Shown: positions 7,845 to 15,141 of the stretch, one piece after another | Position numbering within the stretch: position 1 is the first letter of the stretch | Layout of the letters: each line of letters starts with the position of its first letter | Assembly (NCBI GenBank): GCA_002321305.1 | Contig: DCMF01000115.1 | Location: forward strand, 1-15,141 | Direction: 5' to 3' | DNA from: Verrucomicrobia bacterium UBA1629 | Lineage (GTDB): Bacteria; Verrucomicrobiota; Kiritimatiellia; RFP12; UBA1067 | DNA: 15,141 nucleotides | Notes under the pieces: model-generated | What the model saw: the letters and a program-made list of their open reading frames with translations, nothing else | The model's database searches: none | What the model was told of the DNA's origin: nothing | Program-made: the position numbers and the translations under genes

Positions 7845-8273
7845 ATGAAGAAACTCGTTTTGACGGTTGCGGTTGCGGCCTTGGGCGCGGTTGGCCTTGC
7901 GGACGCGAAAGCGACGTATCGCGACGCGCAGGGACGCAACATGGGTTCGGCCTCGACCGACCGTTACGGCAAGACAACCTACCGAGACGCCCAAGGTCGC
8001 AAGCAAGGGTCGAGCGCGACCGACCGCTACGGAAAGACCACGTTTCGCGATGCGCAGGGACGCAACATGGGATCGGCTTCGACAGACCGTTACGGCAAGA
8101 CGACTTACCGAGATGCCCAGTGGCGCCTGATGGGCTCGTCATCGACCGACCGCTATGGCAAGACGACGTATCGCGATGCGCAAGGCCGTCTGCAAGGCAC
8201 GTCCTCGACGGATCGCTACGGGAAAACGACCTACCGCGATGCCCAAGGTCGCCTCCGAGGCAGCAAGAAGTAG
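7845..8273 (+). CDS. Secreted protein of tandem 21-aa YRDAQGR repeats
   Basis: A 142-aa protein that starts with a Sec signal peptide (MKKLVLTVAVAALGAVGLADA, cut near 20-22). Everything after residue 23 is repeat: five full 21-residue units and a sixth of 14 residues. The consensus is TYRDAQGR-x-x-G-(S/T)-x-S-TDRYGKT. Each unit has two turn-like motifs, DAQGR and DRYGK, which suggests a beta-rich, solenoid or propeller-like fold on the periplasmic or outer side. It resembles the short xDxxGRxxG beta repeats seen in other secreted bacterial proteins, but I cannot name a family. AAGGAGA (7831-7837) sets the start; the longer upstream frame has no ribosome site and would lose the signal peptide. 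One odd residue is Trp in place of Gly in repeat 4 (AQWR). Function unknown. Confidence 0.85.
   Translation: MKKLVLTVAVAALGAVGLADAKATYRDAQGRNMGSASTDRYGKTTYRDAQGRKQGSSATDRYGKTTFRDAQGRNMGSASTDRYGKTTYRDAQWRLMGSSSTDRYGKTTYRDAQGRLQGTSSTDRYGKTTYRDAQGRLRGSKK
7914..8270 (+). repeat. 63-bp tandem repeats, 5 full units plus one partial
   Basis: Units start at 7914, 7977, 8040, 8103, 8166 and 8229 (the last is 42 bases). Codon choice alternates. Units 1, 3 and 5 use TAT or TTT for the aromatic residue and GCG for Ala; units 2, 4 and 6 use TAC and GCC. Units 1 and 3 are nearly identical in DNA. This points to duplication of a 126-bp pair followed by drift. Confidence 0.9.
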
Positions 8274-8298
8274 CCATTGGGAAGGTCGTCGCGTGTTT

Positions 8299-8307
8299 TG
8301 GTATAAT
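8299..8307 (+). promoter_or_regulatory. Extended -10 promoter element
   Basis: TGGTATAAT: a consensus TATAAT (8302-8307) with a TGN extension and a T-run just before it. No good -35 is seen at normal spacing. It lies 72 bases before the start of the large repeat protein and 25 bases after the previous stop, so the two secreted-protein genes probably have separate promoters. A near-identical element is found at 11280-11288. Confidence 0.6.
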
Positions 8308-8379
8308 ACATCAGGGGACTTTTGCTGTCGCTCCAGACCGATCCCCAGTCGCAAACGAATCGCAAGAGGAGACCTGACG

Positions 8380-10680
8380 ATGCAAGAGACGCAGAAGAAG
8401 TTGAAAGTGGTGATGTTGTGCGGCAGCCTCGTTGCCGCCGCCAGTTCGTATGCACAGGACAAGGCTCGGCAACAGCACGTGGAATCCCTGTCACAGCTTC
8501 GTGCGTTCGTCGAGCATCAGATGCCGCCGTGTCGGCCGACGGACGAGGAGGTCGCGGCGGTTGACGAGATCGTGTCGCGGTTGGGCGCAGGGACGATTGA
8601 CGGAGAGGCGCTGCTGGACGTCTGCAATGAAAAGGGGCTTTTGACGGCGGGCCTGACGATTGCGCTCCAGAGGCGTCTCGCCGGACGCGCAATCGCGTAT
8701 CGGCGGCTTGGCCTTGACACCATTTCCAACTGGAAGGACGACTTGTCGGCCAGTGCGTCCACGCCATCTGGAAGGGCTTCGTTCTCCTATGAGGAGCGTG
8801 CCGGCAATCGGATTCATCTTTTCTTTGACGAGAAATTGAAGGCGTCCGTCTCTGATTTGATGTCAGGCGACGTCCTGACGAATGTGCTGGGGCGCGTGTC
8901 CCGTGCGGAGGGGCGCGTCGCCTGGGTGCAGAACTCCTCTGACGGCGGGCCGCTGGCCCTTGACGTGACGTCCTTCGGATTGGAGAGCGTCCGCCATCCG
9001 CTGCCGGCGTTCGACGCGGCCACGATCACCGGGGACGGACTGTGCAGGCTGTTGGGGACTGGATTCTTGAGGGAGCGACTTTCGCGGCGGCAATGTCGCG
9101 AACTGCAGCAAAAGCTGGCCGGGCGAAAACTGACGCTGCACGATTTGCGGGTGAACGGCAGCGGCGCGACATGGTGCGGCGGCAAGGAGGCGAAGTTTTT
9201 CCTGATGCTGAAGCCAACGGTTGGCGGGCGCATAACCTTTCGCGTTTTCTTTGCCAAGGTGGATGATGAAGCAGTGGCGAGGCGGTTACGCTCGGATTTC
9301 CGGGAGACGGTTGCCGAACTCGTGGGGACGGTCGTTTCGGACATGGTCGAGAGAGAGACTGGAGACGATCAGCCCGTCCTCAAGATGGTGGCTGAGAAGA
9401 TCGTGCTACGGCATCCGCTGGAAAAACTGCCGCCGTTTGATCCGGAACACGTGACGGCCGACGAGCTCATGGCGATGTCCGCCTCGCTGACGAACGGGTT
9501 CACCGATGCCTTGGTCGAGGACTTGGTTCGGAAAATCGAAGGACGCGAGCTGGCTTTCACCAATCTGACCGTGACAGGCTATCGGCAGCTGAAACTGAAG
9601 CCTGGGAGAGGCTTTTTGCATGCAGACGTTCTGAGGGGCGATGCGTGGAAGCAGCAGCTTCATCTGTGTGCTGAAGTGTCGGCGGCCGATGTCGCGGCGT
9701 TGCCGTGGGGATTCGGCAGCAATAGTCGCATTCGGCGCCTGACGGGGAAGATTGTCCCACGGAGCGTCCGGGGAATCGAGTCTTGCGATGTCAGCTATGC
9801 GGGCGAGATCACGTTGGGTGACGCGACGTTCGAGGCTGGATGGGAGAACGAGAGACTGCCGGAATTCGATGCGGACACGATTACGGGTGACGAATTCGTG
9901 TCGCTGGTCGCGAGATTGGACGTGGAACATCGCGAGGCGCAATCAAGGCAGCTGCTCCGAAAGTTCCCGGCGCGACGGCTGACGTTTTCGGAATGCGAGG
10001 TCGTGGCGCAAAACGTGCGCCGCTCGGACGGTCGGCGCGGCTGCCTCCTGGGATTCGGGAAAGACAGATGCGGCGACTTTGCCCTGGAACTGGACGCGGT
10101 TGCACGTAAAGGCGATGGGCGCATTGACGATTTGGGCGTCGGCGCGTGCCTGAAAGGCGTTTCGGGATTCTTGGATTCGGTTGCCGGCAGCGACGGAATG
10201 CCCGTCTTTTGCTTGGCGGACATGACCTTTGCGACGGCGACGCAAGCGGAGTCGCTTCCGGCGTTCGACCCGAAGACGCTGACCGGCAACGGGCTGGTGC
10301 GGCTGTTGTCGGCACGCAAGACGCTGCTTTCGCCGACAGACGTCCGCAGGCTCCAAAAGAGTCTTGCAGGTCGCGAGCTGACGATTGACCTGACGATGCA
10401 TGAATTCATGCGTGCCCTGTCCGGCTCCATGGGATGCGGTGACGAGATTCAAGAAATGCGGTTTTCCTTTGGTCCTCGCAACAAGGGTACGGTCGATTGT
10501 TCGGTCGTTTTCCGTATGCGGGAGGGCACTCCATTTTCATGGGAGTCCCTGATCAGGCGACGGAAGACGAACTATCGGCTGACGGCGACCGTCGCGCCGA
10601 TGCGCCGCGCCGATGCCGACGGCCGTCATCTGGTGCTTGAGGAGGGCGTCTTGGAAGAGATCGCCGATGCGAAGGAATGA
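8380..10680 (+). CDS. Large secreted protein of ~140-aa repeats, unknown function
   Basis: A 766-aa protein with a signal peptide (hydrophobic 9-23, likely cut after SSYAQ near 26). The rest is built of about five divergent units. Four start with a clear LPxFDxxT(I/L/V)T(G/A)(D/N) motif at residues 208, 350, 493 and 626; a weaker first unit lies near 66 (AGTIDGEALLDV). Each unit then has a helical stretch, a (L/I)xGR-(K/E)-L-(T/A) motif (for example KLAGRKLTLHDL, KIEGRELAFTNL, SLAGRELTIDL) and a beta-rich part with alternating hydrophobics. The GR-x-L strand followed by beta segments recalls small OB-like domains, but this is a guess. There is no enzyme motif and no TM helix after the signal. 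AGGAG (8367-8371), 8 bases before ATG, fixes the start; the frame is open further upstream but would hide the signal peptide. Confidence 0.8.
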   Translation: MQETQKKLKVVMLCGSLVAAASSYAQDKARQQHVESLSQLRAFVEHQMPPCRPTDEEVAAVDEIVSRLGAGTIDGEALLDVCNEKGLLTAGLTIALQRRLAGRAIAYRRLGLDTISNWKDDLSASASTPSGRASFSYEERAGNRIHLFFDEKLKASVSDLMSGDVLTNVLGRVSRAEGRVAWVQNSSDGGPLALDVTSFGLESVRHPLPAFDAATITGDGLCRLLGTGFLRERLSRRQCRELQQKLAGRKLTLHDLRVNGSGATWCGGKEAKFFLMLKPTVGGRITFRVFFAKVDDEAVARRLRSDFRETVAELVGTVVSDMVERETGDDQPVLKMVAEKIVLRHPLEKLPPFDPEHVTADELMAMSASLTNGFTDALVEDLVRKIEGRELAFTNLTVTGYRQLKLKPGRGFLHADVLRGDAWKQQLHLCAEVSAADVAALPWGFGSNSRIRRLTGKIVPRSVRGIESCDVSYAGEITLGDATFEAGWENERLPEFDADTITGDEFVSLVARLDVEHREAQSRQLLRKFPARRLTFSECEVVAQNVRRSDGRRGCLLGFGKDRCGDFALELDAVARKGDGRIDDLGVGACLKGVSGFLDSVAGSDGMPVFCLADMTFATATQAESLPAFDPKTLTGNGLVRLLSARKTLLSPTDVRRLQKSLAGRELTIDLTMHEFMRALSGSMGCGDEIQEMRFSFGPRNKGTVDCSVVFRMREGTPFSWESLIRRRKTNYRLTATVAPMRRADADGRHLVLEEGVLEEIADAKE

Positions 10681-11233
10681 GCGAAGAATAGAGCCTTGCA
10701 AGGCTATAGACACTCTGATACGGTATGCGACAGTGCCTTTCATCTTGTCGCTTGCCGACGTGCGGTGCGCTTCGGGGCAACGGTGCTCCCGCCTCCGGGC
10801 GGGTGGCTTGGGCGTCCTGTCGGCCGTGCGGCGACCGCGAGGTCAGCCGCAGGCCGCAGTCCTGCCCAACCCGCCTCGTCCGGCAGGCGGTCCGCCCCGC
10901 TGCGGCCCCGAAGCGCGCCGCGTTGGCGGCTCCTGGTCGAGTTCGTCGCGTCGCGCGTAGGCCTCCGCTGCGCTTCGGCTATTTCGGCCTGTCGCCTCGG
11001 TGCTTGCGGTTGCGGAAGCGCATTCTGCCGAGGGGAATGCCTCGTCACGCTCGATTGGCTGACGTGTGGCGACAGGTGCGACTCCCGGAGCGACCCGGAT
11101 CGAGGCCGCAGGCCGACATAGACGGAGCGCAGCGACGTCCGGGCAGGCGGGCTGTCGGGCCGACGGGCCAGAATGCGGACGACTGTCCCCCAGTGATCGG
11201 TTCTCCTTTTCATGCGGAGGCCCTGCCATGCCA

Positions 11234-11263
11234 CGAGCAAGAAACTTGTCTAACAAGTGCTCG
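11234..11263 (+). other. Nested hairpin upstream of the glycosidase operon
   Basis: CGAGCA (11234-11239) pairs with TGCTCG (11258-11263). Inside it CTTGT (11245-11249) pairs with ACAAG (11253-11257) around a 3-base loop, leaving a one-sided AGAAA bulge. A GC stretch and five Ts (11273-11278 region) follow shortly after, so it might end transcription arriving from the left, though the T-run is too far from the stem for a standard terminator. Confidence 0.4.
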
Positions 11264-11279
11264 CGGGGCGGCGTTTTTG

Positions 11280-11288
11280 TGGTATACT
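11280..11288 (+). promoter_or_regulatory. Extended -10 promoter of the glycosidase operon
   Basis: TGGTATACT: TATACT (11283-11288) with a TG extension, preceded by a T-run as at 8299-8307. The -35 position is poor. Transcription would start near 11295, giving a leader of about 20 bases with GAGGA (11300-11304) before the ATG. Confidence 0.55.
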
Positions 11289-11315
11289 TCTTCGCGCACG
11301 AGGATACCTGAAGAC

Positions 11316-14300
11316 ATGAAGACCACAAGGAAGACTTTCAATGGAAGGCTGTTGGCGTTCCAAGGATGCATGCTGCTCATGGGCGTTGCGTTGTCGCTCG
11401 GTGCGGCGGAGGGGGCTTGGCGCGTCGAGGTGCGCGAGCCGGGCGGCGGCTGGCGCGCGGTCGAGACCGAGCTCGTTCTGACGGCGGACGGACACCGCAA
11501 CCTGCATGTCGTGCCGGACGACATCTCGTCCGTCTACGACGGCCCCGCGCGCTGGTCGCGGCACGCCGGCGGCAGGGCGTGCGCCAACCACGTCGTCAAG
11601 GCGGCCTGCGCGCGCATCCCCTGGCGGGATGGCCTCGCGATCCGCGTGCAGGGGACGGACGCGGCGGCGCGCGTGAAGGCGCTGGGGCTGGGCGCGCAAC
11701 CGCTGGCCGAGGGGATGGGCGGCTTCACGTTCCGTCCCGCCGGGCCGGTCAAGGCGATGGCGCTGGCGGGCGACGACGCGATCCGCACGCTCTCGCTCTT
11801 TGTCGAGGCGCCGCCCGAACGCCCCGACTTCTCGAAGTGGAAGCACGTGATCCGCTTTCCGCGCGGCGCGCACGCGCCCGGCGTCGTGCGCGTCACGAAC
11901 GACTGCACGCTCGTCTGGCTGGACGCGGGCGCGCGGCTCGACGCGGCGATCGACATCGACGGCGCGCGGCGCGTCCGCGTGGCCGGGCCGGGGACGATCG
12001 ACCAGTATCCGCGCTGCTTCGGATACGCGGGCGGCTTCCGCGAGAAGCCCCTGTGGGGCGTGTACCGGGACGGCGAGCTGCCGGCGGTCTACATCCACGG
12101 CAACGCCGAGGACGTGACGGTCGAGAACCTGCTCGTGAAGAGCGCGTTTCGCGGCGTCTGCGTCCGCAATGCGAAAGGCGTCACGCTGCGCGACCTCAAG
12201 GTCTTCACGTCCAACATGAACGGGGACGGCTTCAACGCCGTCAACCTGCAGGGGCTTGTCGCGCGCGACCTCTACGTCCACGCGCAGGACGACGCCTTCT
12301 GCGCGTACGCCAACGCCGACTCGATCAAGTATCTCTGGGACGGCGACGCGGCCGTGCGGCAGCGGCGCACGGGCGACTTCCTCGTGGAGGACTCGATCTT
12401 CTGGACGAGCTGCCGCCCGTTCGTCTTCTCGGGGCACGGCACGGGAAACCGCGCGGAACCCGACCTCCTGGAGAACATCACGATCCGCCGGTCGTCCGTC
12501 GTCGGGAGCGTGTACGGGTGCGAAGCGCCGTCGTCCGCCGCCGTCGAGCCGTTCGCCGGGTGCTTCCGCATCAACAGCCAGAGCGGCACGTGGACGCGGA
12601 ACGTGCTGTTCGAGGACATCGACTTCTTCTGGACGAAGGGCTTCCGCAGCCAGGCGCTCTGCCTGGAGGTGCGCGACGCGGCGCACGCGAGCTATGGCGA
12701 GAGTGACGGCTACCGCATCGAGGGCGTGACGTGGCGCGACGTCCGCTTCCACGGCGTCCCGGCGGACACGGCGCGCTCGTCGAAGACGGTCCAGCCGAAA
12801 GGCCGTCCGGGCGCGGGCATCTTCGACGTCCGCGTCGAGAACGTCACGTATGACGGCCGCCCAGTCGACCCGTTCGCGGAGGGACCGGTGCGCGAGGGGC
12901 TTTCGTATGACGGCACGTCGCCTCAGAAGGACGAACGCGACATTGCGGCCGACGCCGACCGTCTGCGTCCGGGCGCGTCGGTCTTCGAGTCGAAGGCCGC
13001 CGTCGTCCTGCCGGGGCTCTTCGGCGACCATGCGGTCATCCAGCGCGACGCGCGCGCGTCCGTCTGGGGGCGTGCGCTGGCCGGCGAACGGGTGCGGGTG
13101 TCGCTGGGCGGCGCGTCCGCCGAGGCGGTTGCGGCCCCGGACGGCTGGTTCCTCGTCCGCCTGGACACGACGGGGCTTGGCGATGGACCGCATGAGCTGA
13201 CGGCTGTGTCGAAATCCGGCCGTGCCGTCTCGCGCGACGTGCTTGTCGGCGAAGTCTGGCTGGCGGCCGGGCAGAGCAACATGGAGCTGACGATGAAGGG
13301 CTGGGCCGGGCCGATCTGGGGGTATGACGAGCGCGTACGCGCCTGCACGAACCGCCCGATCCGCGTCTTCCGCGAGAAGCGCGCGACGCGGCCGACGCCG
13401 GTCAAGGGCGACGCGCGCGGCGAATGGCGGCTGACGACGCCCGAGACGCTGCCGCAGTTCTCAGCGGTCGGCTACTGCTTCATCGACACGCTCCAGCGCC
13501 GTCTGGGCAGCCCGGCGGGCGTCGTCGACATCTCCTGGAGCGGGACGCGCTGCTGGGGGTGGATGCCGCGCGCCTGCATCGACCGGCATGCCGAGCTGCG
13601 GGCGGAGCGGCTGGCGCAGGAATCCTACCTCACGAACGACGATCCGGGAGCCGTCAAGAAGCCCGTGTCGGTCTGCTGGAACAACATGTTCGCGCCGCTG
13701 GAGAAGATCGCCTGCCGTGGCATCATCTGGTATCAGGGGTGCTGCGACTCGTCGATGCTCGACGCGGAGCGGCTCTATCCGAAGTGGATGTCGTACATGG
13801 TCGCCGAGATGCGGCAGGCGCTGGAGCGTCCGAACCTGCCGTTCCTCTACGTGCAGATCGCCGGCTGGGGCGACGCGCCGGCGTCGCCGGGCGAGGAAAA
13901 GCCGCGCGCCCACCTGCGCGAGGCCCAGCGGCTTGCGCGCGCGCTCATCCCGAACGCGCACATGGCCGTCTCGCTCGACCAGAGCGAAAAGGAGATCCAC
14001 AATCGGGGGAAGTCCGCCGTCGGCGACCGTCTGGCCGCGCTGGCCCTCAACCGCGTCTACGGATTCGGGGACGTCGCCTGCCTTTCGCCGGAGTCCGTGG
14101 CCGCCGTGCGCGACGGCGCGGCCGTGCGGGTGACGTTCGAGACGGAAGGCGCGGCGCTGAAGGCCGGGGAGATCCGGGCGTCGTTCCCGTGGGACGCGAA
14201 GCACGCGGAAGAGATACCGCTTCCGCGCCGGTCGTCGCCGGCGAGCGAGCTGGAGGGGTTTGTCCTGCGTGACGCGGACGGCGCCTGGCATTGGGCGGAC

Positions 14301-14453
14301 GCGGTGATCGTCGCGCCGGACGCGGTGCGCGTCTCGGCGCCGGGCGTGACGCGGCCGACCGCCGTGCGCTACGCCTGGGGCGGGCAGGGCTTTGGCAACC
14401 TGGTCAATGCGGCGGGCCTTCCGGCCGGGCCGTTCTCACGGGAGGTAAAGTAA
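11316..14453 (+). CDS. Secreted beta-helix glycoside hydrolase fused to a SASA-type acetylesterase
   Basis: A 1045-aa secreted protein with a signal peptide (hydrophobic ~16-31) and two catalytic-type regions. Residues ~190-540 form a right-handed beta-helix like GH49/GH28 enzymes: coils such as GPGTIDQYPRCFGYAGG, VTVENLLVKSAFRGVCVRNA and NGDGFNAVNLQ, with an acidic QDDAF pair (D325, D326) where such enzymes hold catalytic Asp. After a short Ig-like link (~560-645), a sialate O-acetylesterase/SASA (DUF303) domain starts at VWLAAGQSNM with nucleophile Ser654. It continues through VVDISWSGTRCWGW, MFAPLEKIACRGIIWYQG and EIHNRGKSAVGDRLA with His895. It probably cuts a decorated polysaccharide and removes acetyl groups from the same chain. 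Two departures stand out: WYQGCCDS in place of the usual WYQGESN, and Glu893 where the family normally has Asp before I-H. The start is set by the signal peptide and GAGGA. Confidence 0.8.
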   Translation: MKTTRKTFNGRLLAFQGCMLLMGVALSLGAAEGAWRVEVREPGGGWRAVETELVLTADGHRNLHVVPDDISSVYDGPARWSRHAGGRACANHVVKAACARIPWRDGLAIRVQGTDAAARVKALGLGAQPLAEGMGGFTFRPAGPVKAMALAGDDAIRTLSLFVEAPPERPDFSKWKHVIRFPRGAHAPGVVRVTNDCTLVWLDAGARLDAAIDIDGARRVRVAGPGTIDQYPRCFGYAGGFREKPLWGVYRDGELPAVYIHGNAEDVTVENLLVKSAFRGVCVRNAKGVTLRDLKVFTSNMNGDGFNAVNLQGLVARDLYVHAQDDAFCAYANADSIKYLWDGDAAVRQRRTGDFLVEDSIFWTSCRPFVFSGHGTGNRAEPDLLENITIRRSSVVGSVYGCEAPSSAAVEPFAGCFRINSQSGTWTRNVLFEDIDFFWTKGFRSQALCLEVRDAAHASYGESDGYRIEGVTWRDVRFHGVPADTARSSKTVQPKGRPGAGIFDVRVENVTYDGRPVDPFAEGPVREGLSYDGTSPQKDERDIAADADRLRPGASVFESKAAVVLPGLFGDHAVIQRDARASVWGRALAGERVRVSLGGASAEAVAAPDGWFLVRLDTTGLGDGPHELTAVSKSGRAVSRDVLVGEVWLAAGQSNMELTMKGWAGPIWGYDERVRACTNRPIRVFREKRATRPTPVKGDARGEWRLTTPETLPQFSAVGYCFIDTLQRRLGSPAGVVDISWSGTRCWGWMPRACIDRHAELRAERLAQESYLTNDDPGAVKKPVSVCWNNMFAPLEKIACRGIIWYQGCCDSSMLDAERLYPKWMSYMVAEMRQALERPNLPFLYVQIAGWGDAPASPGEEKPRAHLREAQRLARALIPNAHMAVSLDQSEKEIHNRGKSAVGDRLAALALNRVYGFGDVACLSPESVAAVRDGAAVRVTFETEGAALKAGEIRASFPWDAKHAEEIPLPRRSSPASELEGFVLRDADGAWHWADAVIVAPDAVRVSAPGVTRPTAVRYAWGGQGFGNLVNAAGLPAGPFSREVK

Positions 14454-15141
14454 ATGAAGAGGATTCGGAAATTGGCGGCGGCGGCTGTCCTGTCCGTCGG
14501 GCTTGCCGGAGGCGCGCACGGCGCGGCGCCGGAGCTGTTCGCGGACGGCGCGTTCCACGTCGGCTGCAACTACTGGGCGAGCCATGCGGGCGTCTACATG
14601 TGGCGCGACTGGCGTCCGGCGCAGGTCGAGAAGGACCTGGACGATCTCGCGTCCTGCGGCATGACGGTTCTGCGCGTCTTCCCGCTTTGGCCGGACTTCC
14701 AGCCGCTGACGGCCGAATACACCTACGCGCAGACGTTCTACGACTGGACGCAGAACGGCAAGCCGCTCGCCAATTACGCCGCCGTGGACGACGAGATGAT
14801 GCGGCGCTTCCGCTTCCTCTGCGACGCGGCGGAGAAGCGCGGCATCAAGCTGGTCGTGGGCCTGATCACGGGCTGGATGAGCGCGCGCTGCTTCGTGCCG
14901 CCGGGGCTGGAGGGCCGCGCGGTGATGACGGATCCCGAGGCGGTCGCCTGGCAGGTGCGGTTCGTCCGCTACTTCGTCAACGCGATGAAAGACCACCCCG
15001 CCGTCATCGGCTGGGATCTCGGCAACGAGTGCAACTGCCTCGGCAAGGGGAACGCGGGCGACCTCTGGCGCTGGATGCACCACATCGCGAGCGAGATCCG
15101 CGTGAACGATCCGACGCGCCCGATCGTCTCGGGCATGCATT
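14454..15141 (+). CDS. GH5-like glycoside hydrolase, 3' end beyond the window
   Basis: The first 229 residues of a secreted TIM-barrel hydrolase. The signal peptide is MKRIRKLAAAAVLSVGLAGG, cut near AHG-A at 23-24. Barrel motifs of the cellulase/mannanase (GH5, clan A) type follow: FHVGCNYWASH, a CGMTVLRVFPLWPDF strand 2, AEKRGIKLVVGLITGW strand 3, and VIGWDLGNECN, whose N-E is the expected acid/base. The nucleophile Glu lies beyond the window. The ATG abuts the previous stop (TAAATG), with GGAGGT (14441-14446) seven bases upstream, so the two genes are translated from one mRNA. The shared operon suggests both work on the same glycan, perhaps a mannan or similar hemicellulose. Family assignment from motifs only. 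Confidence 0.8.
   Translation, partial: MKRIRKLAAAAVLSVGLAGGAHGAAPELFADGAFHVGCNYWASHAGVYMWRDWRPAQVEKDLDDLASCGMTVLRVFPLWPDFQPLTAEYTYAQTFYDWTQNGKPLANYAAVDDEMMRRFRFLCDAAEKRGIKLVVGLITGWMSARCFVPPGLEGRAVMTDPEAVAWQVRFVRYFVNAMKDHPAVIGWDLGNECNCLGKGNAGDLWRWMHHIASEIRVNDPTRPIVSGMH

Larger units (their letters stand above)
10681..11315. other. GC-rich non-coding region with several inverted repeats
   Basis: I accept no gene in these 635 bases: frames on both strands are arginine- and proline-rich and look like GC-rich noise. It does hold structure. There is a 14-bp palindrome (10692-10705) and a CCCGCC/GGCGGG hairpin with a 4-base loop (10788-10803). An exact 12-bp inverted pair, GCGCTTCGGGGC (10767-10778) with GCCCCGAAGCGC (10905-10916), is present. 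A 36-base imperfect inverted pair (10966-11001 against 11099-11134, 30/36 complementary) is the longest. A nested hairpin sits at 11234-11263. Near-direct copies of GTCCGGCAGGCGG also occur (10879 and, with one extra G, 11136). It may be a structured RNA, a cluster of REP-like elements, or a decayed repeat. Confidence 0.55.

Noticed and set aside
7914..8270. CRISPR array, because of regular 63-bp repeats
   Set aside because: Units are contiguous without spacers, keep an open frame, and encode a conserved 21-aa peptide.
10725..11315. N-terminal extension of the glycosidase frame
   Set aside because: Low-complexity Arg/Pro/Ala sequence with no ribosome site; the signal peptide at 11316 marks the true start.
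11250..13193. 647-aa minus-strand frame opposite the glycosidase
   Set aside because: Arg/Ala/Val/Asp-rich antisense shadow typical of high-GC DNA; the + strand has clear domains and a signal peptide.

Overview
The window looks like chromosomal DNA of a GC-rich, Gram-negative, carbohydrate-degrading bacterium. It is most likely in the PVC group (Kiritimatiellota, Lentisphaerae or Verrucomicrobia). The pointers are a primary sigma factor with a long acidic N-terminus, secreted polysaccharide hydrolases fused to an esterase, an FGE-fold lipoprotein and several secreted repeat proteins. The phylum is an inference from gene content; no rRNA is present. All genes I accept lie on the + strand.

Region 1 (1-2080) is a compact diversity-generating retroelement (DGR). 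It holds a DGR-type reverse transcriptase (14-988), an untranslated template repeat (TR, about 1000-1131) directly after the RT stop, and a lipoprotein with an FGE-sulfatase/C-type-lectin fold (1295-1930) whose last ~44 residues are the variable repeat (VR, 1791-1922). My hand alignment of TR with VR gives 105/132 identities: 17 of the 27 differences fall on the 32 TR adenines, and 10 fall on the other 100 bases. This is the adenine-specific signature of mutagenic retrohoming. The lipobox places the varied protein in the cell envelope. No avd gene is visible, and the window starts 13 bases before the RT. A 16-bp stem-loop (2028-2079) lies downstream of the VR.

Region 2 (2097-3149) holds an AT-richer gene for a two-TM protein with a PD-(D/E)XK-like cytoplasmic domain, a 5'-truncated coding remnant with a tiny overlapping ORF, and a strong intrinsic terminator. 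It reads as accessory DNA next to a core gene.

Region 3 (3150-7724) holds rpoD with a recognisable promoter, a 66-aa hypothetical protein and a tandem two-domain AAA ATPase. It ends in a 26-bp perfect palindrome.

Region 4 (7845-10680) holds two secreted proteins of unknown function built from internal repeats: one of 21-aa YRDAQGR-type units, one of ~140-aa units. Region 5 (10681-11315) is a 635-base GC-rich non-coding stretch with several long inverted repeats. Region 6 (11316 to the end) is a polysaccharide-utilisation operon: a beta-helix glycosidase fused to a SASA-type esterase, followed with no gap by a GH5-like glycoside hydrolase that runs off the window.
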